Assembly: GCA_023957235.1 (NCBI GenBank)
Contig: JAMLHI010000003.1
Coordinates: 343,371 to 407,370 of the forward strand
Origin: Chitinophagales bacterium
GTDB lineage: Bacteria > Bacteroidota > Bacteroidia > Chitinophagales > JADIYW01
Direction of reading: 5' to 3'
Length of the DNA: 64,000 nucleotides
The notes under the pieces: generated by a model
What the model was told of the DNA's origin: nothing
Seen by the model: the letters and a program-made list of their open reading frames with translations, nothing else
Database searches by the model: none
Program-made: the position numbers and the translations under genes
Part shown: positions 1 through 8,270 of the stretch, piece by piece
Position numbering within the stretch: position 1 is the stretch's first letter
Layout of the letters: every line of letters begins with the position of its first letter

Positions 1-2
1 AA

Positions 3-986
3 AGGTTAGGTAAGGAAAATGTCTATCTATGTACATTTGATAGTAATAGAAAATTTATCCAAACACTAGACTTTATTAATGATTCACAAGTTTTCTATAT
101 ACAAAATAAAAACTTAATACAATTTGCTACTAGCTTTTTATCTCAAGCTTTTATAATCAGGAAAAACAAGGTGAAAACTTCAGTGGACCTAGAGTTTCTA
201 AGCTATTCTTCTATCTTTTTCAGTGTAATTTCTGGAGTTCAAAATCGCCTTGCATTTATAGATGAAAATATAGATGATAGAAATAAATTAATCACTCACT
301 CAGTCTTGTATTCAAATACAATTCACGTAAGCGAAACCAGTACTTTATTAATAGAGCAATTTTTTACAGTAGAAAAATTAGATAGAGAAAAGTTGTGGGA
401 GCAGTATAAATACGATTTTAAAAACTCTCTGTACAATCAAAAAATTATTGACTCTACCAATTTAAAAATAATCATCCATCCGAACTTTATAGACCCACTT
501 CCTTTACGTTCATGGTCATTAGAGAATTATGCGGATTTAATACAACTGATACAAAAATCCTATAAATCAATATGTATTATTCTAACAGGAAGAAAAGATG
601 AAAGAGCTAAGAGTGAAGAATTTATTACAAAGTATCGGTTAAAAGATATCACTAATCTTTGTGGAGAGACTAACTGGGAAGAGCTTTTTCAATTGTACAA
701 AGAGTCAAACCTATTAATTTGTTCAGATAGTGGCCCAGCCCATTTTGCATCATTATTAGATTTAAACACAGTGGTTATGTTTGGTCCTGAAAATCCAGTT
801 TTATATAAGCCTTTAGGTAAAAACGTAGAAGTTGTCTATAAAAACTTATCCTGTAGCCCTTGCTTTAATGTGTATAATCAAAGGATAAGTACTTGTACCA
901 ATAATATTTGTATGCAACAAATAAGTGTTTCTGAAGTGATGAATAAAGTAGTACTATTGCTAGAGAAAAACAGCTCTAAAGCCTAA
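3..986 (+). CDS. Glycosyltransferase family 9 (heptosyltransferase-like), 5'-truncated by window edge
   Basis: The frame is open from base 3, so the true start lies before the window; the GTG at 171 is only an internal codon. The C-terminal half has the GT9 layout: a Rossmann-type strand (IIIHPNF), then ILTGRKDE, and the nucleotide-sugar-binding motif SDSGPAHFASLL followed by VVMFGPENP. GT9 enzymes transfer heptose or related sugars from an NDP donor onto LPS core or other lipid-linked acceptors at the inner face of the cytoplasmic membrane. Its last bases overlap the 3' end of the convergent GT2 gene. The cluster context suggests surface glycan synthesis. The sugar specificity cannot be read from the sequence. 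Confidence 0.85.
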   Translation, partial: RLGKENVYLCTFDSNRKFIQTLDFINDSQVFYIQNKNLIQFATSFLSQAFIIRKNKVKTSVDLEFLSYSSIFFSVISGVQNRLAFIDENIDDRNKLITHSVLYSNTIHVSETSTLLIEQFFTVEKLDREKLWEQYKYDFKNSLYNQKIIDSTNLKIIIHPNFIDPLPLRSWSLENYADLIQLIQKSYKSICIILTGRKDERAKSEEFITKYRLKDITNLCGETNWEELFQLYKESNLLICSDSGPAHFASLLDLNTVVMFGPENPVLYKPLGKNVEVVYKNLSCSPCFNVYNQRISTCTNNICMQQISVSEVMNKVVLLLEKNSSKA

Positions 987-1662
987 ATTTATACTTTAAC
1001 AGATCTATAAAAGTAGGAAAGATGACACTAAATTTCCCTCCGCTACCTTTACCAAAAACCCTAGGATAATGTGTTATGCTAAGTTCCTCACATTTGGTAT
1101 TCATTTGTTTTAGCTTTAGAAAAATTTCGGCATGTATAAATGCGGATGAGCTGTTTAAACTTATCTTTTCTAGTGTATTTCTTTTAACTAAAAAAATACT
1201 ATTGACATCTTTCACTCGCATTTTTGCTGCAATTGAAATCAAAGTATTATACGTCTTTGACACAAAACGTCTATAAAAATTGTCACTCCTTCTGTTTCTT
1301 ATAGCTATTACATAATCACTATCGGTGTGAACGAAGTCTAGTAGTTTTTTCACACTATCAGAACGAAATTGATTGTCACCGGATAGGTATAAAACATAAC
1401 CTGTCTTAGGAGTAGTTATTGCTTCTCGTATGGTGTAACCAAAGCCCATATTGCTCTCATGAATGACACATTGAATTCTCGGATATTTTTGGGATAATTT
1501 TTGAATAACACTTGCAGTATCATCTTGACTACCATCATCAATGAGAAGAAATGATATATTATCGCCTATACAACCTTCCTGAAATAAATCATTAACAAGC
1601 TCTTGTATAGCATACATATCATTGTATACCGCTATGCTGATAGTTATCGTTGGGTTATTCAC
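976..1662 (-). CDS. GT2 family glycosyltransferase (DPM1-like)
   Basis: This 228-residue GT-A fold enzyme has an N-terminal TISIAVYND strand, the nucleotide-binding LLIDDGSQDDT motif near residue 40, and an SGDNQ segment at the DxD position. That is the layout of dolichyl-phosphate-mannose-synthase-like GT2 proteins, which move a sugar from an NDP donor to a polyprenyl phosphate or a glycan. It has no C-terminal membrane domain, only a hydrophobic, basic tail. Its start overlaps the upstream GT2 stop by 4 bp, so the two are translationally coupled. The acceptor and sugar are unknown. Confidence 0.85.
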   Translation of the reverse strand: MNNPTITISIAVYNDMYAIQELVNDLFQEGCIGDNISFLLIDDGSQDDTASVIQKLSQKYPRIQCVIHESNMGFGYTIREAITTPKTGYVLYLSGDNQFRSDSVKKLLDFVHTDSDYVIAIRNRRSDNFYRRFVSKTYNTLISIAAKMRVKDVNSIFLVKRNTLEKISLNSSSAFIHAEIFLKLKQMNTKCEELSITHYPRVFGKGSGGKFSVIFPTFIDLLKYKFRL

Positions 1663-2366
1663 GATTGCTTTGGAAATTTCAATACAATAAGGTACAATTT
1701 AAACAGCTCATACATAGCTTTTTTTAATGTTTTCCAGCTTCCACCTTTAGCTTTTCCATATACTCTTTGATGATATTGAGAAGGATAATCTATATGTACA
1801 TATCCTCTTTTAATAAGCTTGGCGGTAATTTCAGACTCAACTAATGAACTATTTAACTCTCTAAATTCAGGTTTTATTTGATGCTTTCTATATACCTTTA
1901 TCCAATTAACATCTGAGATATCTATCTTTAAAAAATATCTATTGAATAAGGTATTCATTTTCGTTAAAAAGCCTCTATACCAATCGTAATTATTTTGAAC
2001 TCGATAAAAAGTTACAAATTCATTTTCTAAAAATGCACCTACTTGTGCTAATTCCTTTATGTCAAATTGACCATCCCCAGGAACTGCACAAATATAATCT
2101 CTAGTAGCATTGTGATAGCCTGTATTCAATGCATTACCTATACCTTTATTTTTGGGTATATTTATGATTTTTAAGTTTGAAAACTTCCCTTCAAATTGAT
2201 TAATTTCACGTGCTGTATCATCTGTACTTCCATCATTTACAATAATAATTTCCGAATTATTGTAAGTGGAATTTTGCAAAAAACTGATAGTGTTTTGAAT
2301 CACTTTCGTGATATTTCCCTCTTCATTATAACAGAAAATTATTATACTCCACTCCATTCTATACAA
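1659..2366 (-). CDS. GT2 family glycosyltransferase
   Basis: This 235-residue GT2 enzyme shows WSIIIFCYNEE at the N-terminus, IIVNDGSTDDT near residue 45, and PGDGQFD in the DxD position, again close to dolichyl-phosphate-mannose-synthase-like proteins. The paralogue 976-1662 overlaps it by 4 bp, so both probably act in one pathway. The start used here reads MYRMEWS; the methionine three codons later is equally possible. The tail is lysine-rich and hydrophobic and may touch the membrane. It is divergent from the chimeric oxygenase locus at 2516. Confidence 0.83.
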   Translation of the reverse strand: MYRMEWSIIIFCYNEEGNITKVIQNTISFLQNSTYNNSEIIIVNDGSTDDTAREINQFEGKFSNLKIINIPKNKGIGNALNTGYHNATRDYICAVPGDGQFDIKELAQVGAFLENEFVTFYRVQNNYDWYRGFLTKMNTLFNRYFLKIDISDVNWIKVYRKHQIKPEFRELNSSLVESEITAKLIKRGYVHIDYPSQYHQRVYGKAKGGSWKTLKKAMYELFKLYLIVLKFPKQS

Positions 2367-2515
2367 ATCGAAAATCTCTATTAGAAGTATAAATATACAT
2401 TTTTGTATTTGAACTGCATCTTTTGATATAAATTACAAACATTATCAATCTGTTTTAAGGTCGATTTTTCTAAAAAATGATTATATTTAAGTTTGCTTAT
2501 CAAGACAACTGAAAA

Positions 2516-3767
2516 ATGCGGGACAAAGTTTCAAAGACGAAAAATATAATGATACAGTTCGTGACAAAGGGTATATTATTTTAAATCACAAAACTGATAA
2601 TATTTCGGAGGATATCATGAAAGTATATTATAGATATGCTAATGAGAATGTCAATCATGGATTTAATACTAATCATTTTAGTTATAATAAAAAATACAAA
2701 GAAGAAGTATTAAAACTGGCTAACAATATCTTTTACAAAACTTTGCTCACTTATTCAACGATTACAAAGTTTGCTTTGCCAACTTCATGATAAAAACTCC
2801 AGGAGACAATCATGTACTACTTGTTCATGCGGATTGGGTTTATTTAGATGAGCAAAAACACACTTGTATCTCTTTATGGATACCTGCAATCGATATTAAT
2901 GAGAAAAATGGCACTTTCGGAGTTATTCCACAATCTCATCTTTGTATGAAGAATTTGAAAAAAAATGGATTTTTCGTGGTCGATTTATTAGATGAACAAA
3001 ATCTTGAAAAGTTAAGAGATATTTACAAGCAGCACCATCTAAATATGCCTCAACACTTTTATTCCACCTCCTTTTTACAAGATGAATTACAACGAAAAAC
3101 TATAAGTCAAGAAATACAGGCTATTGTACGTTATAAAATTAATTTGCTGCTACAAAATCACCAAGAACTTGGAGCTGTGTTTTTAGTAAAACCTAGCGGT
3201 GAAAATACAGCTATGCCTATACATCAAGACTGGATAGTCGCAGAAGAACCAGAGCATTATTCTATTACAGCATCGATTTTACTACATGATACTACTGTCC
3301 AAAATAGTGCGATTACAGATTTACCTCAAAGTCACAAACTAAGTACAGGGTTACGCTCTCCAAGTTTGTTGGATCCTCTGAAAGATATTAAAGATACAGC
3401 GGCTACGATGATTCAAACTCTTGAAATGAAAGCCGGGCAAGCATTTATTTTTTCACATGCGCTGATTCATGCGTCACATGCTAATCAATCAGAAAATAAC
3501 AGAATAGCTGTTGCCTATGGAGTCTTGCATCAAGATACAGAATTGGTCTATTATCACAAGCCTAGCAATGGAGCTAAAGTTCAAAAATTATCTATTCCAA
3601 AAGACTTTTTTATCAGCTATCCCAAACCAGGAGAACAACCTGAAAATTCTACGTTAATTAAAGAGTTTGATTACGATGAAAAAGCAATGGGCATTGATGA
3701 GTTTAATCAATTTTACCGATTAAATCAATCCACTTTTTTACAGAAAGTAAAGGCTTGGTTCAACTGA
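2516..3767 (+). pseudogene. Chimeric, frameshifted PhyH-like oxygenase (fusion of two paralogues)
   Basis: The 5' part (2516 to about 2945) resembles the gene at 12263-13129 and the rest resembles the gene at 11392-12252; those two genes are neighbours in the same relative order on the other strand. Reading from the ATG at 2516, the first part needs one base restored at a T run near 2529-2531 and one at an A run near 2737-2740. After that the frame is open to 3767, and an internal ATG at 2787 would give 326 residues. The junction is near 2943-2960, where the 12263-type half loses its distal His and joins the 11392-type domain close to its start. The second half keeps H146, D148, H228 and R239, but the usual WxPLxD...NG stretch has changed (ASILLHD...NS), which suggests relaxed constraint. 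Confidence 0.75.
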
Positions 3768-3777
3768 GCGTCTGAAG

Positions 3778-4623
3778 TTATTTAAGTCTCAAACGTTTTA
3801 AAACTTTAATTAAAAAACCTTTTGGTTCTGATGTAGGAGCTACTTCTTTTTGTTTTTCAGCATATCTCACTATTCGATTTAACTTCAAGCTTTTAGGTCC
3901 TTCAAAAATATTTCCATATAGGAAAAAATCTGTATTAGATTCATATTCTTCAATATCCCCATTCTCATTTTTATGATAATAATACATCTGTGCTCCTTCT
4001 GGTATGATTCCAAATACACAGGCTAAACGAATTTCATCTGTATGATTTTCAGGAGAGGCATGTATTAGACGATGGTCATAAATTAATGCTTCTCCTGCTT
4101 TCATCCTTAGACTTAGCATGTCTTTCCATAAATATTCTTCTTTTTCAGGATATGCAAATGGAATATTGGCAGAACGATAATTAAAATCCCACAAATGACT
4201 GCCTGGTTCTATCATTAAAGCACCATTGTTTTCGTTCAAGTCCACAAGAGGCACCCAGATATTGAAAGAGCGATATACTGTTTCATCTACTATGTTCCAA
4301 TCTTGGTGAGGTACCAAAGCACCCTTTGCTCCTTTGCCTTTAGCTATATAAGAACCTCCTAAAGGATTGCAATTTTGGAAGTATTGGTCGATGCCTTTTT
4401 GAAACTTCTCTTTGATAAAATCATTCATTTTCATTCTGAAAGCGATATCACTCACATGTGCAGTTGCATACATACCTTCATGACCTTGAGGATGATTTTC
4501 ATAGTAAAAACTTTTTAGTTCAGATACAGTCTGCTCATCTAAAAAAGGAACAATAACGTAGCCTTTTTTAAGAAGCTGAATATCTAATGTATTGTCTTTT
4601 AATATTTCTTGATGAGTAGTCAT
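3778..4623 (-). CDS. PhyH family Fe(II)/2-oxoglutarate oxygenase
   Basis: This 281-residue protein has the double-stranded beta-helix active site of phytanoyl-CoA-dioxygenase-like enzymes: iron ligands H106 and D108 (VPHQDW) and H188, then R199 ten residues on for the 2-oxoglutarate carboxylate. The family signature IWVPLVDLNENNGAL and EPGSH lies between them. Such enzymes hydroxylate (or otherwise oxidise) small molecules, lipids or carrier-bound substrates. A Pro/Ser/Glu linker leads to a basic amphipathic tail (FLIKVLKRLRLK). It is the last gene of the minus-strand oxygenase run, 22 bp after the preceding gene. The substrate is unknown. Confidence 0.85.
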   Translation of the reverse strand: MTTHQEILKDNTLDIQLLKKGYVIVPFLDEQTVSELKSFYYENHPQGHEGMYATAHVSDIAFRMKMNDFIKEKFQKGIDQYFQNCNPLGGSYIAKGKGAKGALVPHQDWNIVDETVYRSFNIWVPLVDLNENNGALMIEPGSHLWDFNYRSANIPFAYPEKEEYLWKDMLSLRMKAGEALIYDHRLIHASPENHTDEIRLACVFGIIPEGAQMYYYHKNENGDIEEYESNTDFFLYGNIFEGPKSLKLNRIVRYAEKQKEVAPTSEPKGFLIKVLKRLRLK

Positions 4624-4645
4624 TTACTAGTCTTTTTATAATATT

Positions 4646-5464
4646 TTATGCCCAAAAATAGATTTTACCGTCCTTACCTTTTGCAATAAAACACCCAATG
4701 GTTATCCTAGGTTGAGCACCTCCTATCTTGTTAATTCCATGCCATATTTGCGCAGCCCTAAAAAATATAGCCTCCCCATTTTGTGGTGGAAAAGATTGAT
4801 GTGTTATGTTCTCTACACCTCGCTTTTTAAACATAGCTCCATCTATATCATGTCTATCTTCATAGGATTCATGCCCAATTAAAATAGGTAAATCGTCCCA
4901 TTCTTTATTAAAAAGAATTAACTCACCATGCTCATTTGGAGCTTGAAGAACCAATAAGAAAGAAAGTGCATTTTTCAAATCCATGATACTTTCCATCCAC
5001 TCAGTCATAGCTGGATTGAGTTGAGGTATAAATGCATTTTCACAATGTATATCTATACCATTTTTTTTAGCATGAAGTATTCTGCAATTAAATCTAGAAA
5101 ACTCTAAGTTGCCATAATGGATAGGGAACAACTCTACTCCTAAAGCTTCTTCAAGTTTATTTTGCAATAAATCTATCAACCTTTTGTGCTTGTTTTCAAA
5201 ATCTTCACTCGAAGTAAAATAGGGATGCGAGTTATCAAAGCTCGCCTTATCATGTATTGTAGAATAAGGAAATGGATAAAAATAACCATCGTCCATTCTA
5301 ACGTTATAAGTACTATCCTGAGGATGCGATTTCAATTTAGCTAGAAACAAGCTGATTTCATCTTCTGAAAGAAAACTTTGAATACTACTAATATCTATTT
5401 CCTTATCAAAGAATCTTTGAATTTTGATATAATAATTAGATATGTCAGAATCAGAATAATTCAT
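4646..5464 (-). CDS. Putative Fe(II)/2-oxoglutarate oxygenase, divergent (HxE type)
   Basis: This 272-residue protein is not an obvious PhyH member. It shows H140-C-E142 and H242 followed ten residues later by R253, the spacing expected for the distal iron His and the 2-oxoglutarate-binding Arg of a cupin-fold oxygenase. Glu in place of Asp in the first motif occurs in a minority of such enzymes. The gene starts directly after the stop of the gene at 5465-6382 and is followed 22 bp later by another PhyH gene, so it is embedded in the operon. It lacks the basic C-terminal helix of its neighbours. The assignment rests on motif spacing and context; the substrate is unknown. Confidence 0.6.
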   Translation of the reverse strand: MNYSDSDISNYYIKIQRFFDKEIDISSIQSFLSEDEISLFLAKLKSHPQDSTYNVRMDDGYFYPFPYSTIHDKASFDNSHPYFTSSEDFENKHKRLIDLLQNKLEEALGVELFPIHYGNLEFSRFNCRILHAKKNGIDIHCENAFIPQLNPAMTEWMESIMDLKNALSFLLVLQAPNEHGELILFNKEWDDLPILIGHESYEDRHDIDGAMFKKRGVENITHQSFPPQNGEAIFFRAAQIWHGINKIGGAQPRITIGCFIAKGKDGKIYFWA

Positions 5465-6382
5465 TTATAGAAGATTCAATTTAGTAAGTAAATTTTTAAA
5501 GAAACTCTTTCTTTCTTTAGGATAGGTATAAGCAAAACCTGCTTCTTTTGTGTTTTTTTCTATCGTATCCAAAAGCTTTGTTTTTTCCAACTGTGGAGAT
5601 TGATAGGATTTAAAACCAACACTCTCCCCTAAATAAGGCCTTTGACCAATATCATTAGCAAAATCATTAAAAGATATTAGAAAGTCATCATCCATTGCAA
5701 AAACTTCCAACTCATCTTTTTCTGGAACTTTATAGTGAAAATACATTTGAGCTCCTTTAGTTTTTACACCAGCAGTAATTGCTTTTCTAATAGTATCACT
5801 TTTGTTGGGGGCTGAACCGTGAATGACACTTTGATTGAGTATGACAGCTTCACCAGCTTTGACATACATAGGTATCGCAGCTTGAAGTACTAGTTCATCA
5901 TGACCAGAAAAGAAAAAAGGGATAGTCGGCGAACGTAAAGTTTTGATCTTGTCATAATGAGTGCCTGGCACTATATGCAAAGCTCCATTTGTCTCATTAA
6001 TATCTTGTAATGGCACCCAACAGTTGAGTGCTACAGCTTCCTCTTCATTGACAATCGTCCAGTCTTGATGGATGGGTAAATCTTCCCCAAATCCAGGAAC
6101 TTTATATAAAAAAGCTGCTCCAAAAGGAGTGAAATTAGTGAAGTATTTCTCATAAGCTTTTTGAAATACATCCACAATCTTATCACTTGCTTCTTTCTTA
6201 TATTTCAAGTCTTGACTATAGCTTCCACTAAAAAATCCGCCTTGTTGTAGATTTGGGTGTAGGTCATCGAATAGTTTATTGAGATATGCGATATCTTCTT
6301 TTTCAAGAAAAGACAAAATCAAGAAGCCCTGTTTGTCAAAAGCTGTTTGATGTTCATCAGATTGAAAGATACGTTGACTCAT
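5465..6382 (-). CDS. PhyH family Fe(II)/2-oxoglutarate oxygenase
   Basis: This 305-residue protein has H105 and D107 (LPIHQDW), H188 (VIHGSAPN) and R199, a complete Fe(II)/2OG set with the usual H-x10-R spacing. CWVPLQDINETNGAL and VPGTH mark the PhyH core. After the catalytic domain, about 55 residues lead to the tail SFFKNLLTKLNLL. Its start overlaps the stop of 6379-7332 by 4 bp, so the two are translationally coupled. The oxidation substrate cannot be inferred. Confidence 0.85.
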   Translation of the reverse strand: MSQRIFQSDEHQTAFDKQGFLILSFLEKEDIAYLNKLFDDLHPNLQQGGFFSGSYSQDLKYKKEASDKIVDVFQKAYEKYFTNFTPFGAAFLYKVPGFGEDLPIHQDWTIVNEEEAVALNCWVPLQDINETNGALHIVPGTHYDKIKTLRSPTIPFFFSGHDELVLQAAIPMYVKAGEAVILNQSVIHGSAPNKSDTIRKAITAGVKTKGAQMYFHYKVPEKDELEVFAMDDDFLISFNDFANDIGQRPYLGESVGFKSYQSPQLEKTKLLDTIEKNTKEAGFAYTYPKERKSFFKNLLTKLNLL

Positions 6383-7332
6383 GACGCAAATACTTTAAAT
6401 AGTTTTTGATACCATTTTAAAGAGTCAGAACTAGAACTTACTTCTTCTTTTTTCGGTGCAACATTTTCTATCAGAGCTCTCGCATTCGATTTTTCAAAGT
6501 GTGTATTCAAAAACTGTATATCTATTTTAGGAAAATCATAATCCACCAGACCTAAAGATTTTCCTATTTTAGGTCTATCTCTAATATTAGCGCCAAACTG
6601 CTCAAAGTTGAGCATAAAGTCTTTGTCTTGCTCAAAAACTTCTATCTTATTTGGAGTTTCTCCATCCCAGTAATAAGTTCTAAACTCTGTATCCTGATGA
6701 GTAAAATAGGTATTTGTGACAATCCTTGGTCGGTCTGAAAAGTTAGGTGGAGAAAAGTGAATGATACTTTGATCAAAGAAAACTGCTTGTCCAGCTTTGA
6801 TAAGTACTGGTTGCAGATAATCTATAATCTCATTCATCACGGGTGAGAAAAACTCAGGAATAGAACTCCCTCTATAAGTCGGGAACAATCTATGACTACC
6901 CGGTAAAACAAATAAAGCACCATTCTCTATTGTCAAATCTGTCAGTGGTACCCAAATATTGATGCCAGTATATTTACTTTCATCAACCAGGCTCATGTCT
7001 TGATGTACACACATTCCACTTTTAGGACTGGGAGTTTTCACAATAAAAGCTCCATTCATCACACGAAAGTTTTGACAGTAATGTTCTATATGTTTTTGAC
7101 AGATTCGTCTAATCTCACTGTCTGCTACTTTTCGGTATTCATGGTCAGATGAAAATGTACTAGGGAAAAAGCCTAAATCTTCCTCAGGGTGCATTTTAAA
7201 ATACAATGCTTCTAATTCAGCTATCTCTTCAGGCGTATAAAATGGTAAAATCACATAGCCATTTTTTTCAAAATCAGCTTGAATCTTATCATCTTTAAAG
7301 ACTTTGAGCATTTTATCTGGGAATTGAAACAT
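6379..7332 (-). CDS. PhyH family Fe(II)/2-oxoglutarate oxygenase
   Basis: This 317-residue protein has iron ligands H110, D112 and H192 and the 2OG-binding R203. IWVPLTDLTIENGAL and LPGSHR form the family core. The residue after HQD is Met, where most paralogues here have Trp, so the pocket differs. A Lys/Glu/Ser-rich linker ends in SLKWYQKLFKVFAS, an amphipathic basic tail. The gene lies 8 bp after the GIY-YIG gene and overlaps the next PhyH gene by 4 bp. Confidence 0.85.
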   Translation of the reverse strand: MFQFPDKMLKVFKDDKIQADFEKNGYVILPFYTPEEIAELEALYFKMHPEEDLGFFPSTFSSDHEYRKVADSEIRRICQKHIEHYCQNFRVMNGAFIVKTPSPKSGMCVHQDMSLVDESKYTGINIWVPLTDLTIENGALFVLPGSHRLFPTYRGSSIPEFFSPVMNEIIDYLQPVLIKAGQAVFFDQSIIHFSPPNFSDRPRIVTNTYFTHQDTEFRTYYWDGETPNKIEVFEQDKDFMLNFEQFGANIRDRPKIGKSLGLVDYDFPKIDIQFLNTHFEKSNARALIENVAPKKEEVSSSSDSLKWYQKLFKVFAS

Positions 7333-7340
7333 AGGCTAGC

Positions 7341-7952
7341 TTATTTTTCTAATTTTTCGGTTTTATGGTCATTGAGCTTGTCGAAATGACTATTTGTTCC
7401 TTCGACATTTGTATCCGTTCCTTCGACAAGCTCAGGCACTAGTATCTGGTCATTGAGCCTGTCGAAATGACCGTAACCTCGTGTGGTTTTAACATTAGTG
7501 TTCGTGCCTTCGACAAGCTCAGGCACCAGTGTCTGGTCATTGAGCTTGTCGAAATGACTATTGTTATTTGTGGTTTCGATAGGTGATACAGTGAGCTTGT
7601 CGAACTGCTCAACCACTAGTTCGCTGGACACTGAGCCTGTCGAAGTGTCGAAATGACTATCTCTCGGAAACTGCGTATAATTCTTTGATAACAATGGCAG
7701 TTCTTTTGGTTTGTTATTTATTAAAGCTTCTTTTTTCTTTTTACTCCAACCTTGTATTTGTTTCTCTCTATAAAAAGCATCATCAATTCTTAAAAACTCC
7801 TCATAATAAACTAACTCTATAGGTAATCTTTTACTTGTGTAATTTGCCCCACATCCACTTTGATGCTCAGAGAGCCTTCTTTCTATATTGTTAGTACTTC
7901 CAGTATAGTAACTCCCATCTCTACAAAGTAATATGTACACGTAACTGTTCAT
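7341..7952 (-). CDS. GIY-YIG nuclease-domain protein with repeat-encoded tail
   Basis: Residues 1 to about 85 are a small GIY-YIG domain of the UvrC-like/YhbQ type: the YVYILLCRDGSYYTGSTNN segment, ERRLSEH with the conserved Arg, then the family end motif REKQIQGWSKKKKEALI. The remaining 115 or so residues are translated from REP-like DNA repeats, giving recurring SHFDKLND and LVPELVEGT blocks. The nuclease domain looks intact. It sits between two oxygenase genes, 8 bp before the next one. A role in DNA processing at the surrounding repeats is an inference by analogy with REP-associated transposases. No role in the oxygenase pathway is suggested. Confidence 0.8.
   Translation of the reverse strand: MNSYVYILLCRDGSYYTGSTNNIERRLSEHQSGCGANYTSKRLPIELVYYEEFLRIDDAFYREKQIQGWSKKKKEALINNKPKELPLLSKNYTQFPRDSHFDTSTGSVSSELVVEQFDKLTVSPIETTNNNSHFDKLNDQTLVPELVEGTNTNVKTTRGYGHFDRLNDQILVPELVEGTDTNVEGTNSHFDKLNDHKTEKLEK
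7366..7665. repeat. REP-like palindromic repeat block, part 1
   Basis: The block has several copies of two complementary half-sites, TTCGACAAGCTCA and TGAGCTTGTCGAA (some with GCCTGTCGAA), about 20-25 bp apart, so each pair can form a hairpin. Examples lie at 7371-7386, 7421-7469 and 7507-7556. The block lies inside the 3' part of the GIY-YIG gene and stays in frame there. It is typical of short interspersed palindromic elements rather than CRISPR, because spacers are themselves similar and irregular. Confidence 0.85.
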
Positions 7953-8261
7953 TTAATTTGATTTTTTAGCAGTGCTAGTGGTTTCGAGATTCGTACTTGT
8001 GCTTTCAATTTTCTTGTCTGTGCCTTCGACAGGTGATACAGAGAGCTTGTCGAAATGCTCAACCACCAGTACCCGGTCATTGAGCTTGTCGAAATGACTG
8101 TTGTTATCTGTGGTTTCGATTTTCGTGTCCGTGCCTTCGACAAGCTCAGGCACCAGTTCTCTGAACAATGAGTGCTTCGACTGAGCTCTGCAACCACTTG
8201 TCGAAGTGTCGAAATGCTCAGGCTCCAGAGAGTATTTGATATTTTTAGAAGACGAAAACAT
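7953..8261 (-). other. Short ORF made mostly of REP-like repeats, coding status doubtful
   Basis: An open frame of 102 codons fills the gap between the oxygenase gene ending at 8271 and the GIY-YIG gene. After about 16 unique residues (MFSSSKNIKYSLEPEH) it consists of the same FDKLND and LVPELVEGT blocks as the GIY-YIG tail. No domain is recognisable. Openness probably follows from the repeat sequence, so translation is doubtful, although it would keep translation running through the operon. Confidence 0.3.
8016..8226. repeat. REP-like palindromic repeat block, part 2
   Basis: This has the same half-sites as the block at 7366-7665, for example near 8018-8060, 8080-8096 and 8134-8150. One degenerate stretch (8165-8215) has half-sites in mixed order. 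The GIY-YIG coding domain (7670-7952) lies between the two blocks, so the nuclease gene is flanked by its repeats. Confidence 0.8.
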
Positions 8262-8270
8262 ATCGAAAAT

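Noticed and set aside
2787-3767. Intact, functional PhyH gene starting at 2787
   Set aside because: The first 50 codons are the middle of a different paralogue, and the upstream remainder with two frameshifts shows the gene is a fused relic, although expression of the second domain cannot be excluded.
7949-8197. Second open frame across the repeat block (82 codons)
   Set aside because: It is another frame of the same repeats, shows no domain, and is Ser/Thr-rich in the manner of shadow frames.
7366-8226. Possible CRISPR array
   Set aside because: Repeats are palindromic half-sites in both orientations with irregular and partly similar spacing, and no cas gene is near.
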